DNA from: an uncultured Eubacterium sp.
Lineage (GTDB): Bacteria; Bacillota; Clostridia; Lachnospirales; Lachnospiraceae
Direction of reading: 5' to 3'
Length of the DNA: 15,029 nucleotides
Assembly: GCA_910585745.1 (NCBI GenBank)
Contig: CAJUFM010000070.1
Location: forward strand, 1 to 15,029
Shown piece after piece: positions 6,385 to 14,519 of this stretch (position 1 is its first letter; every line of letters begins with the position of its first letter). The notes under the pieces are model-generated. The model did no database searches and was not told where the DNA came from. It saw only the letters and a list, made by a program, of their open reading frames with translations. The position numbers and the translations under genes were made by a program.

Positions 6385-8829
6385 TTGATAGCACATATTT
6401 CAGATGATGGGTCCGGCAGGGAGGAGTCCGTAGCGGAGCACACGGAAAAAACCGCGTATCTGTGCAGAGAAAAAGGAATAAGATGTGGGATTTCACAGAT
6501 CATGTCCTTATGTGGAATATTCCATGATATGGGAAAGAATAAGCAGAAATTTGATGATTATATTCATGCAGAGGAGTGGGAAAGAAAAAAGCTGCGGGGA
6601 AAGATTGGACATGCTTCCACTGGAGCAAAATATATTTATGACAGAAACCATGAGAGTTCAGGGAAAGCAAAGGTCTTTACTGAGCTGGTTACCTACGCGG
6701 TGGCTGCCCATCATGGCTTATTTGATTGTGTAAATGAAGAGAGGACGGATTTATTTTCTAAAAGGCTAAGTGAAGTAGAAGATTATGAGGAAGCCTGCCG
6801 TAATGCCGAGCATGATTATCTTCTACAGTATGAACCAGACAAGGTTTTTGTAAAGGCGGTAGAAGAATTTGATCTGATCTGGGATAAAATGAAAAAAGTA
6901 GTTGAAACGATAATGCCTCTAATATTAGTAGAGGATAAACGAGAAAAAAGAAAAATATTATCTGACTGCCGGTCTTTTTTGTTCACCTCTCTGCAACGGT
7001 TATTGTTATCCGTTTTGATCGATGCGGATTGGGAAGCTACGACGGATTTCATGAATGATGTGGACACGTTGTCAAAGCGAATAGATGTGGATCATAAAAA
7101 AATATTTGCGAAAGCCGGGGAGAATTTTGAGGCCTATATGAAGGAGAAACGCTGTTTTATCCGCCTTTCTGATCTGACGGACAGAGAGAAGGAGATCATG
7201 GAGGCGAGAGACCAGCTGCAGGAGGAGTGCAGAGAATTTGCAAAGCACCCGGCGGGGATCTATTGTCTGCCGATCCCAACGGGGGGAGGAAAAACGCTGA
7301 GCAGCCTGGCATATGCCCTGGAGTATTGTAAGCAGCATCCGGAGACCGAACGTATCATCTATGTGTCGCCATACATTAGTATTACAGAACAGAATGCCAA
7401 GGTGTTCCGGGAGGCCATCGGACAGGATGAGTGGATACTAGAACATCATTCTTCCGTGGTCAAAGATATGGTCAATGGCGATCGGGATTACCAGCAGGAA
7501 GATTACCGCAGAAACCGGTTTGCACAACAGGATATAAGCTGGGAAGAGCCCTTTATATGTACCACCTTTGTGCAGTTTATGAACACGCTGTTTTCCGATC
7601 AGAGCAGGTCTATACGGCGTATGCACAGGCTGGTGAATTCGGTCATCATTATCGATGAAGTACAGTCTATGCCTGTTAAATGTGTCCACACATTTAATCA
7701 GATGATGAATTTCCTGAATGCGGTGTGCAACGCAGATATTATTTTGTGTACGGCGACGCAGCCAGCTCTGGGGGATGCGGTGTACCCTGTGTGTTATAGT
7801 AAACCTAAGTATATGATAAAAAATGCGGCAGATTGGTTTACCCGGTTTGAACGGGTGAAAATACATATTCCTGAACCTGGGAAGAAATATACATTTGACA
7901 GTCTTGGGGATGAGATCAAATGTCAGCTGGATAAGTACCGCTCTATTCTTGTGATATTAAATACGAAGTCAGCGGTGGGAAAATTGTATGATATATTGAA
8001 AGAACTGCCTGTACACGTGGAGTATCTCACGACGAATCTATGTGCGGAACACCGGAGCGACAAGATCGAAGGGGTAAAGAAAAAGCTCAGGGAGGGACAG
8101 GAGAGAGTTATCGTTGTCAGTACGAATCTCATAGAGGCGGGAGTGGATATTTCCTTTGAATATGTATACCGTTCCATGACCGGACTTGACAGCCTGGCCC
8201 AGAGTGCCGGGCGGTGTAACAGAAATGGTGAGAAGAAATATGGGGTCCTGAAACTGATCCAGCTTGAAGGTGAGAATACCGAAAATATGGAAGAATTACT
8301 TCGGAATATCGATGTCACTGAGGATATACTTTATGATTACCGGAAAAACGGCGGTGACGAGAGCCTGTTGACGCCAACATGGATGGATCAATATTTTAAA
8401 AAATTATATGTAGATTCCAAATATAAAATGAACTTCCCGATGGGTCAAATGGATACTAGTATTATGGAAATTCTATCTAATGGTTTTTCTTGTTTGGAGA
8501 AAAAGAATTTTATGAATCAGGCATACAAAACAGCTGGACGGGAATACCAGGTGATTGATGACCACTCCTTTGGTGTGATCGTGCCATATAAAGATGGGAA
8601 TAACATCCTGGAGGACATCCGGAAGGCATCGGACCTGGCAGAAATAAAAGAGTGTATACGAAAGGCGCAGAGGTATACGGTAAATGTGAGAGAAAACCAG
8701 TTGGGAAAATTTAATGGGCTCATTCACCGCATCAGTGAGCGTATCCCTGGTATATATATGGTGGCGGCTCCCGGAGCTTACACAGAAGAGCGGGGGATCA
8801 CCGCGGAATGGGAACCACTTATTTTTTAA
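6385..8829 (+). CDS. cas3: CRISPR-associated helicase/nuclease Cas3, type I-C
   Basis: An 814-residue HD nuclease-helicase that Cascade recruits to unwind and degrade target DNA. TTG 6385 is the start: AAGGA 6 bases upstream and the N-terminus MIAHISD, typical of type I-C Cas3. The HD domain has H19, H47-D48, H76 and H109-H110. The helicase core has Walker A PTGGGKT (298-304), DEVQ (424-427) in place of DEAH, TAT (456-458), motif V STNLIEAGVD (579-588) and motif VI QSAGRCNR (606-613). All catalytic positions look intact. It is the first gene of the cas operon and probably starts the transcript downstream of the Spo0A boxes. A segment near residues 670-712 is encoded by unusually AT-rich DNA. 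Confidence 0.96.
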   Translation: MIAHISDDGSGREESVAEHTEKTAYLCREKGIRCGISQIMSLCGIFHDMGKNKQKFDDYIHAEEWERKKLRGKIGHASTGAKYIYDRNHESSGKAKVFTELVTYAVAAHHGLFDCVNEERTDLFSKRLSEVEDYEEACRNAEHDYLLQYEPDKVFVKAVEEFDLIWDKMKKVVETIMPLILVEDKREKRKILSDCRSFLFTSLQRLLLSVLIDADWEATTDFMNDVDTLSKRIDVDHKKIFAKAGENFEAYMKEKRCFIRLSDLTDREKEIMEARDQLQEECREFAKHPAGIYCLPIPTGGGKTLSSLAYALEYCKQHPETERIIYVSPYISITEQNAKVFREAIGQDEWILEHHSSVVKDMVNGDRDYQQEDYRRNRFAQQDISWEEPFICTTFVQFMNTLFSDQSRSIRRMHRLVNSVIIIDEVQSMPVKCVHTFNQMMNFLNAVCNADIILCTATQPALGDAVYPVCYSKPKYMIKNAADWFTRFERVKIHIPEPGKKYTFDSLGDEIKCQLDKYRSILVILNTKSAVGKLYDILKELPVHVEYLTTNLCAEHRSDKIEGVKKKLREGQERVIVVSTNLIEAGVDISFEYVYRSMTGLDSLAQSAGRCNRNGEKKYGVLKLIQLEGENTENMEELLRNIDVTEDILYDYRKNGGDESLLTPTWMDQYFKKLYVDSKYKMNFPMGQMDTSIMEILSNGFSCLEKKNFMNQAYKTAGREYQVIDDHSFGVIVPYKDGNNILEDIRKASDLAEIKECIRKAQRYTVNVRENQLGKFNGLIHRISERIPGIYMVAAPGAYTEERGITAEWEPLIF

Positions 8830-8837
8830 TAAATAAA

Positions 8838-8874
8838 TGATGCCAGGGTCAAAAGGGTTTTTGCCCCAACATCA
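8838..8874 (+). repeat. hairpin in the cas3-cas5 gap, REP-like
   Basis: The 82-base gap between cas3 and cas5 contains TGATG (8838-8842) pairing with CATCA (8870-8874), and within it GGGTCAAAA facing TTTTTGCCC with a GGG loop, one wobble and one mismatch. No T-tract follows, so it is not a standard terminator. It could stabilise or process the mRNA between cas3 and the Cascade genes, or be a copy of a dispersed palindromic element. The whole-genome copy number is not known from here. Confidence 0.45.
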
Positions 8875-8911
8875 AGTCAATTATAAAATTTCACGAGAGG
8901 AGGAGTGCAGA

Positions 8912-9661
8912 GTGGAAAAACCAAATATAATCGAGTACACCGTATTTGGAAGATATGCCTTGTTTACAGATCCCCTGTCTAAGACGGGCGGGGAAAAATG
9001 TAGTTACCAGATACCTACCTATCAGGCGCTCAAGGGGATCACGGAGTCCATTTATTGGAAGCCAACGATCACGTGGGTCATTGACGAATGCCGGATCATG
9101 AAATGGATCCAGACAGAGTCCAAGGGGATCCGGCCCATTAAATATAGTAAAAAAGAAAATGATTTGTCCCTTTATACCTATCTGCGGGATGTGGAGTACC
9201 GGATAAGGGCGCATTTTGAGTGGAATGAGAACCGACCGGATTTAGCCCATGACAGGAACGAGAATAAACATTATGACATCGCCCGAAGAATGCTTGAGCG
9301 GGGCGGAAGAAGGGATATCTTTCTGGGGGCCAGGGAGTGCCAGGGATATGTAGAGCCCTGTTCCTTGGATGAGGGGAAAGGGGAATATGATGAGACAAAC
9401 CTCTCTTTTGGCATTATGGTTCATGGTATTACCTACCCGGATGAAGCTCTACGAGAAGAAGAGAAGGGAAAAATGACGGTGCGCCTGTGGAATGCACAGA
9501 TGGAAAAGGGCATCATTCATTTTCCCAGGCCCGAAGAATGTGAGATCCGGCGTATCCTGCGCAGTGAAAAGCAAAAACTCTTTGTGCCTGGAAAAAATTT
9601 TTCGGGGTCAGATGAATTTGAGGGAGGTGGTGCCTTTGGCATGGTTAAAGACCTTGGCTGA
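8912..9661 (+). CDS. cas5c: Cas5c (Cas5d), crRNA-processing subunit of type I-C Cascade
   Basis: A 249-residue protein from GTG 8912, chosen because AGGAGG (8898-8903) lies 8 bases upstream and the N-terminus EKPNIIEYTVFGRYALFTDP matches the start of Cas5c. In type I-C this subunit replaces Cas6: it cuts the repeat RNA and stays on the 5' handle. Residues of the processing site known from Cas5d (Tyr46, Lys116, His117 in the Bacillus halodurans protein) correspond by position to Y48, K119 and H120 here. The protein ends in a Gly-rich stretch (GGGAFGMV) typical of Cas5. Its 3' end overlaps cas8c by 26 bases in another frame. Reading from the upstream ATG 8837 would add 25 residues encoded by the hairpin region and is unlikely. 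Confidence 0.94.
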   Translation: MEKPNIIEYTVFGRYALFTDPLSKTGGEKCSYQIPTYQALKGITESIYWKPTITWVIDECRIMKWIQTESKGIRPIKYSKKENDLSLYTYLRDVEYRIRAHFEWNENRPDLAHDRNENKHYDIARRMLERGGRRDIFLGARECQGYVEPCSLDEGKGEYDETNLSFGIMVHGITYPDEALREEEKGKMTVRLWNAQMEKGIIHFPRPEECEIRRILRSEKQKLFVPGKNFSGSDEFEGGGAFGMVKDLG

Positions 9662-11573
9662 TACATATGATGTCTATTCGGAACTGGCAGGGGTGATAAA
9701 AAACGATCAGCCTGTGCTGCTGCCCCTTTCCCATTCTACCTTTAACGCCCAGATCGAAGTGACGCTGGATGAGGAGGGGAATTTCCTAGGTTCGAAAAAG
9801 CTTGATAAGGGACCAGATATCGTCACAATAATCCCGGTAACAGAGGATTCCGCGGCGAGAAGCAGTGGAATTGCACCACACCTGTTATGTGATAAACTTT
9901 GCTACGTGGCGGGGGACTACGCGTTATATACGGGAGATCAGAAGAAAAAAGAATATTACGAGGCGTATATGGAGCAGCTGCAGGACTGGGCGGAATCCGA
10001 GAATACGCACCCTATGGTGCAGACGATATGGAAATATCTAAAGAAGAAATCGCTGATCTATGATCTGATCCAGGATCATACACTGGAGCTGAATGAAGGC
10101 GGAAGGCTTACGGACCATGTAAAATTGCAGGGTTCCGGGCAGACCGGCGCCAATGTAAGGTTTATCGTCTATGGAAATGACACGCCCCGCGTATGGGAAA
10201 ATCAGGAATTGTATGAGACATATGACAGGTATTACCAGAAGAAGGCGGGGCAGACGGAGCTATGCTATGTATCTGGAGAGATGGGCACCTGTTCGGAGAA
10301 ACATCCTTCCAAGATACGCAACAGCGGTGATAAGGCAAAGCTGATCTCGGGAAATGACGAATCGGGATTTACTTACCGGGGCAGATTTGCCTCGAAAAAC
10401 CAGGCGGTTTCTGTCGGATATGTGGTGTCACAAAAGGCTCATAACGCTTTGAAATGGCTGATCCAGAAACAGGGATATACGCGAGATGGTTCAGCGCTGG
10501 TCTGCTGGATGTCAAACCGGGATATGTCAGTTCCCGACATGATGAAAGATTCTATACATGCCTATGAGGATCTGGATGATTTTGAGTTTGATTTTGACAT
10601 ACTGGATGACATGGAGGCAGAGAACAAAAATAAACAGGATACCGGAAAATATTTTGCGGAACAATTTAATCTTGCAGTACGCGGGTATGCCGGGAAGATC
10701 AAAGTGGATGACCGTATTGCGGTGATCGCGCTGGATGCGGCGACGACGGGAAGGATGTCGATCTGCTATTATGATGAAATGGGCGGTAAGCAGTATATGG
10801 ATGCTTTGTTAGACTGGCAGGAACATTGTAAATGGCGCCGTTATATAACAGTGGAAAAAACGGATGGCGTTAAAAAGAACATCTCATGCGAGTGTTCACC
10901 GTCACCCCGTGACATGGCGCTGGCTGCCTTTGGCACACAGAGGTCAAACTGGCTGGAAGCAGATAGTAAGCTGATCCGGGCTGTCACAAACCGGTTGCTT
11001 CCATACATCACTGGAAAGGGCGGAGAGATCCCCTCAGACATTGTCAGGGCGGCGGTGAGGAGAGCCTCCATGCCGCAGTCCATGAAACCGTTTGTATGGT
11101 ATAACGATGTGTTATGTGTTGCGTGTGCAATGATCCGATTTAATTACGTGAAAAAGAAGGGAGACAGTTCTATGGATAAATTTCTGGAGGACAATGTAAA
11201 GGACCGAAATGTTTTGTTTGGGAGGCTGTTAGCAGTATATGATCTTATGGAGCAGCGCGCCATGTTCGAGCGGGACGAAGATGGCAAAGTAAAAGAAGGG
11301 CGTACAACGAATGCAAGACGTTACTGGAATGCGTTCAGCAGCAGGCCCGCCAAAACCTTTCAAACCATAAAACAGAATATGATGCCATACGAGAAGAAGT
11401 TAAATGGTTATCAATTAAAAAAATTTGAAGAGTGGACGGAAGAGATCATGGTGCATCTTGCGGGAGCCGGATTTGACAATAAGCCTTTGTCGGAAATGTA
11501 CCTGCCGGCATATTACCTGCAGACAGAGTACATGAAACAGGCATTTCAGAAAAAAGAACAGGAAAAACAATAA
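9636..11573 (+). CDS. cas8c: Cas8c (Csd1), large subunit of type I-C Cascade
   Basis: A 645-residue large subunit that recognises the PAM and recruits Cas3. TTG 9636 (MAWLKTLADTYDVYS) is preferred: GGGAGG at 9622-9627 is 8 bases upstream and family members start with this short helix. The open frame extends to 9492 inside cas5c. GTG 9627 and 9630 are alternatives. The N-terminal LLPLSHSTFNAQIEVTLD and the HLLCDKLCYVAGDY segment are typical of Csd1. A strongly acidic stretch lies near residues 309-331. The C-terminal 133 residues are probably also made separately as Cas11c from an internal start at 11172. Confidence 0.95.
   Translation: MAWLKTLADTYDVYSELAGVIKNDQPVLLPLSHSTFNAQIEVTLDEEGNFLGSKKLDKGPDIVTIIPVTEDSAARSSGIAPHLLCDKLCYVAGDYALYTGDQKKKEYYEAYMEQLQDWAESENTHPMVQTIWKYLKKKSLIYDLIQDHTLELNEGGRLTDHVKLQGSGQTGANVRFIVYGNDTPRVWENQELYETYDRYYQKKAGQTELCYVSGEMGTCSEKHPSKIRNSGDKAKLISGNDESGFTYRGRFASKNQAVSVGYVVSQKAHNALKWLIQKQGYTRDGSALVCWMSNRDMSVPDMMKDSIHAYEDLDDFEFDFDILDDMEAENKNKQDTGKYFAEQFNLAVRGYAGKIKVDDRIAVIALDAATTGRMSICYYDEMGGKQYMDALLDWQEHCKWRRYITVEKTDGVKKNISCECSPSPRDMALAAFGTQRSNWLEADSKLIRAVTNRLLPYITGKGGEIPSDIVRAAVRRASMPQSMKPFVWYNDVLCVACAMIRFNYVKKKGDSSMDKFLEDNVKDRNVLFGRLLAVYDLMEQRAMFERDEDGKVKEGRTTNARRYWNAFSSRPAKTFQTIKQNMMPYEKKLNGYQLKKFEEWTEEIMVHLAGAGFDNKPLSEMYLPAYYLQTEYMKQAFQKKEQEKQ
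11172..11573 (+). CDS. cas11c: internal translation product Cas11c, small Cascade subunit
   Basis: Within cas8c and in the same frame, ATG 11172 is preceded at 8 bases by AAGGGAG (11157-11163), a ribosome binding site as strong as those of the separate genes. It would give a 133-residue helical protein starting MDKFLEDNVKDRNVLFGRL and ending in KKEQEKQ. Type I-C systems are known to make their small subunit Cas11c from such an internal start near the 3' end of cas8c, with a product of about this size. In Cascade it lines the belly of the complex and stabilises the non-target strand. The sequence supports the start well; expression is inferred. Confidence 0.75.
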   Translation: MDKFLEDNVKDRNVLFGRLLAVYDLMEQRAMFERDEDGKVKEGRTTNARRYWNAFSSRPAKTFQTIKQNMMPYEKKLNGYQLKKFEEWTEEIMVHLAGAGFDNKPLSEMYLPAYYLQTEYMKQAFQKKEQEKQ

Positions 11574-11594
11574 GTTCAGAAAAGGAGAGATAAA

Positions 11595-12449
11595 ATGGGT
11601 GAATTTACAAATAAAATTGATTTTGAAGTTTTAGTGATGGTACAAAATGCAAATCCGAATGGAGATCCGTTGAACGGCAACCGGCCGCGGGAGACCTATG
11701 ACGGCTATGGGGAGATCTCCGACGTGTGCATTAAGCGCAAGATCAGAAACCGTCTGCAGGATATGGGCGAGAATATATTTGTGCAGAGTGAGGAGCGTTC
11801 TGACGATGAATGTAAGAGCCTCTCAGACCGGGCAAAGAGCAATGAGGAGATGCAGAAAGCACAGAAGGATAAGGACTGGGAGGCATATGCGAAGGTGGCT
11901 TGCAGGACCTGGATCGATGTGCGCAGTTTTGGACAGGTTTTTGCATTTAGTGGAAAGACAAAAAAAGAAGCTGTATCAATTGGAATTAGGGGACCAGTAT
12001 CATTACACTCTGGATTTAGTGTATTACCTGTTTCTATCGACAGTATGCAGATTACAAAAAGTGTAAATAGTGAAGAAAAAGAAGACAAGGTCGCAAGAAT
12101 GGGAATGAAACACAAAGTACATTCTGCATTGTATGTCGTTAAAGGAAGTATTAATCATCAGCTGGCTGAAAAAACAGGATTCAGTGATGAGGATGCGGAG
12201 AAAATAAAAGAGGCGCTTCGGACGCTGTTTGTAAATGACAGCTCCTCGGCGAGACCGGATGGCAGCATGGAAGTGTGCAGGGTATACTGGTGGAAGCACA
12301 ACTGTCCGATGGGACAGTATTCATCTGCAAAGGTGCACAGACTGGTGAAGGTGACAGCTAAAGTGGATGATCCAAAGAGTTTTGAGGATTATGAGATTAT
12401 CATTGAATCGCTGCCTGATCTGGAGCTGGAAGAAATAGAAGGGATTTAG
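11595..12449 (+). CDS. cas7c: Cas7c (Csd2), backbone subunit of type I-C Cascade
   Basis: A 284-residue RAMP protein that polymerises along the crRNA spacer. ATG 11595 follows AAAGGAGAGA by a few bases, and the gene starts 21 bases after cas8c. The N-terminus has FEVLVMVQNANPNGDP, the hallmark of Csd2/Cas7c, followed by NRPRETYDGYGEISDVCIKR. RTWIDVRSFGQVFAF and RGPVSLHSGFSVLPV are further conserved blocks, and VYWWKHNCPMGQYSSAKVH lies near the C-terminus. The length is normal for the family. The DNA for residues about 117-195 is about 35% GC, against 53-60% on both sides, which suggests a mosaic gene. Confidence 0.95.
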   Translation: MGEFTNKIDFEVLVMVQNANPNGDPLNGNRPRETYDGYGEISDVCIKRKIRNRLQDMGENIFVQSEERSDDECKSLSDRAKSNEEMQKAQKDKDWEAYAKVACRTWIDVRSFGQVFAFSGKTKKEAVSIGIRGPVSLHSGFSVLPVSIDSMQITKSVNSEEKEDKVARMGMKHKVHSALYVVKGSINHQLAEKTGFSDEDAEKIKEALRTLFVNDSSSARPDGSMEVCRVYWWKHNCPMGQYSSAKVHRLVKVTAKVDDPKSFEDYEIIIESLPDLELEEIEGI

Positions 12450-12451
12450 TT

Positions 12452-13111
12452 ATGTATTCCGAAGAGGATTATTTAATGCTTTCAGGTATTCAGCATTTTG
12501 CTTTCTGCCAGCGGCAATGGGCGTTGATACATATTGAGCAGCAATGGGCGGAGAACTACAAGACAACGGCTGGGGAACTGATGCACAAAAAGGCTCATGA
12601 TGAGGGATCTTTTGAAAAGAGAGGGGATCTGCTGATCATCAGGGGACTGCGCATTGCTTCCCATGAACTGGGACTGAGCGGACAGTGTGACGTAGTTGAG
12701 TTTCATCAAAGCGAGAAGGGCATTGACTTATTTGGCTATGATGGAAAATGGACTCCTGTACCTATAGAGTATAAACATGGTACGCCCAAAGAAAATAATG
12801 CAGATGAACTGCAGCTTTGTGCGCAGGCGGTCTGTTTGGAAGAAATGTTTCAGACAAACATATCCTGGGGCTCTTTGTATTATGGTATGAATAGAAGGAG
12901 AAGCAGGGTGGAATTTACGGAAGATCTGCGAAGTGCAACAAAAGAAACAGCGAAAAAGATGCACGAGATGTTCAAGAGGGGACATACCCCTAATGTTAAG
13001 ACTTCAAAGCGGTGTAAGTCATGTTCCCTGGCAGATCTGTGTCTGCCCAAATTGCAAAAGAGTATGGATGTCGGACAGTATATCAGACAGAATATTCACA
13101 CGGGAGATTAA
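12452..13111 (+). CDS. cas4: Cas4, spacer-acquisition nuclease
   Basis: A 219-residue RecB-like nuclease that trims prespacers and sets PAM and orientation together with Cas1-Cas2. The start ATG 12452 is two bases after the cas7c stop, so translation is probably coupled. The iron-sulfur cluster cysteines are visible as C19 (FAFCQRQW) and C188, C191 and C197 (RCKSCSLADLC). The nuclease residues are H45 in GELMHKKAH, D80 in GQCDVVEF, and E106 and K108 in PIEYKHG, followed by a Q-rich helix around Q121-Q125. Length and motifs are typical and nothing is missing. A 76-base gap separates it from cas1, whereas the genes on its other side are tightly packed. Confidence 0.95.
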   Translation: MYSEEDYLMLSGIQHFAFCQRQWALIHIEQQWAENYKTTAGELMHKKAHDEGSFEKRGDLLIIRGLRIASHELGLSGQCDVVEFHQSEKGIDLFGYDGKWTPVPIEYKHGTPKENNADELQLCAQAVCLEEMFQTNISWGSLYYGMNRRRSRVEFTEDLRSATKETAKKMHEMFKRGHTPNVKTSKRCKSCSLADLCLPKLQKSMDVGQYIRQNIHTGD

Positions 13112-13187
13112 CTATCTGATGGTGTCTGGCCGGAGCAGGACGAAACAGGTTTCAAAGTTACGTCAGAACTGAATACAGGAGAGCAAA

Positions 13188-14219
13188 ATGCGAAAATTAT
13201 TAAATACATTATATGTGATGACAGAAAGCTGCTATCTGACATTAGACGGAGAAAATATTGTAATACAGAACGGGGAAAATATTCTTGCCAGGTTTCCTCT
13301 TCACACACTGGAGAATGTAGTGTGCTTCACCTATAAAGGGGCAACACCGGCGTTGATGGGTGCATGTGCGGAGAGAAAGATTGGAATGAGCTTCTTTTCT
13401 CCCAGAGGCAGGTTTCTTGCCAGGACAGTGGGAAAAGAATATGGCAATGTACTTTTGAGAAAAGAACAGTATCGTATTTCTGATGATCATGACAGAGGTG
13501 TATCCTATGCTAAAAATATGATATTAGGTAAAGTCTTTAATGGCAGATGGAGTGTGGAGCGGACTCTGCGGGATCATGCCTATCGTGTGGATGAGGAAAA
13601 ACTGCGCCGGATCTCAGGTGTGCTGTATGATTCCCTGGGAAAAATAGAAAAGGTGTCCGCACTGGATGAGCTGCGAGGGGTAGAGGGAAAGGCAGCAGAA
13701 CAATATTTCTCAATTTTCAATGATCTGATTTTAAATCAAAAAGAGGATTTTACATTTATAACGAGAAATCGAAGACCACCTCTTGATAATGTAAATGCAG
13801 TTTTATCCTTTGCCTATACCATTTTGGCAGGCGAGTGTGCAAATTCTCTATACAGCGTTGGTCTTGATCCATATGTGGGATTTATGCATGGTGACAGACC
13901 GGGAAGAACTTCGCTGGCCCTGGATCTGATGGAGGAACTGCGCCCGATCATGGCTGACCGGTTTGTTCTGACATTGATCAATACAAAAGCGCTTCGGGCA
14001 TCTCATTTTGAGACCCAGCAGGATCACGCAGTTGTTTTGAATGAAGAGGGAAGAAAAGTCTTTTTTAATGCCTGGCAGAACCGCAAAAAGGAGACGATCA
14101 CCCATCCTTTTCTGAAAGAAAAGATGGAGTGGGGGCTGGTTCCTTATATACAGGCGCTTCTGCTGGCGCGGACGGTCCGGGGTGACCTGGATGAATATCC
14201 ACCATTTTTATGGAAGTAG
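13188..14219 (+). CDS. cas1: Cas1 integrase, type I-C
   Basis: A 343-residue metal-dependent integrase that inserts new spacers at the leader end. ATG 13188 has AGGAGAG at 13177-13183. The N-terminus MRKLLNTLYVMTESCYLTLDGENI is the usual I-C Cas1 beginning. Catalytic residues are E166 (LRGVEGKAA), H234 (GFMHGDRPGR) and D246/E249 (ALDLMEELRP). TRNRRPPLDNVNAVLSF is the conserved segment before the active site. The C-terminus YPPFLWK is typical. It abuts cas2 directly, with TAG followed at once by a GTG, so the two are co-translated or nearly so. Confidence 0.96.
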   Translation: MRKLLNTLYVMTESCYLTLDGENIVIQNGENILARFPLHTLENVVCFTYKGATPALMGACAERKIGMSFFSPRGRFLARTVGKEYGNVLLRKEQYRISDDHDRGVSYAKNMILGKVFNGRWSVERTLRDHAYRVDEEKLRRISGVLYDSLGKIEKVSALDELRGVEGKAAEQYFSIFNDLILNQKEDFTFITRNRRPPLDNVNAVLSFAYTILAGECANSLYSVGLDPYVGFMHGDRPGRTSLALDLMEELRPIMADRFVLTLINTKALRASHFETQQDHAVVLNEEGRKVFFNAWQNRKKETITHPFLKEKMEWGLVPYIQALLLARTVRGDLDEYPPFLWK

Positions 14220-14519
14220 GTGATTCTCATATTAATACTGATTACTTATGATGTTTCGACACAGGATGCTGCCGGACGTAAACGGCTGAGAAAAGTGGCA
14301 AAAGAATGTGTCAACTATGGACAGAGGGTACAGAATTCTGTGTTTGAATGTGTTTTAGACGCTTCCCAGCTGTTAATAGTGAAGGACAAGCTGCTATCAA
14401 TGATTGACCCCAAGCAAGATAGTTTGCGGTTCTATAATCTTGGTAATAAATATCAAAGGAAGGTTGAGCATTTTGGTGTGAAAGCCTCCTATGAAGCAGA
14501 GGGAACACTGATCGTATGA
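14220..14519 (+). CDS. cas2: Cas2, type I-C
   Basis: A ferredoxin-fold protein that forms the central dimer of the Cas1-Cas2 integration complex. LITYDVST with its conserved Asp, then GRKRLRKVAKECVNYGQRVQ and SVFEC, followed by SLRFYNLGNKYQRKVEHFG, identify the I-C Cas2 family. If GTG 14220 is the start, the product has 99 residues, about three more than usual. The usual Met would align with ATA 14229, which lies 6 bases after AGGTG (14218-14222), exactly where a start codon is expected. Either the start moved to GTG 14220, which has a poorly spaced ribosome binding site, or ATA is used inefficiently. The rest of the gene looks intact. Confidence 0.92.
   Translation: MILILILITYDVSTQDAAGRKRLRKVAKECVNYGQRVQNSVFECVLDASQLLIVKDKLLSMIDPKQDSLRFYNLGNKYQRKVEHFGVKASYEAEGTLIV

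Noticed and set aside
7657..7668. DEVQ instead of DEAH/DEVH in Cas3 as an inactivating change
   Set aside because: Variation at the last position of this motif is, to my knowledge, common in Cas3 of this subtype, and the catalytic D-E pair is present.
7438..7866. 142-codon open frame on the minus strand
   Set aside because: It lies fully antisense to conserved helicase motifs of cas3 and its translation shows no family pattern.
11705..12115. 136-codon open frame on the minus strand and an overlapping + frame within cas7c
   Set aside because: Both are shadows of the well-conserved cas7c gene, with biased composition and no recognisable domain.
13112..13187. Open frame after the cas4 stop, in the same frame, running about 74 codons into cas1
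   Set aside because: Cas4 already has normal length and its full cysteine set before the stop, and the continuation matches no Cas4 C-terminus, so a nonsense mutation or readthrough is not supported.
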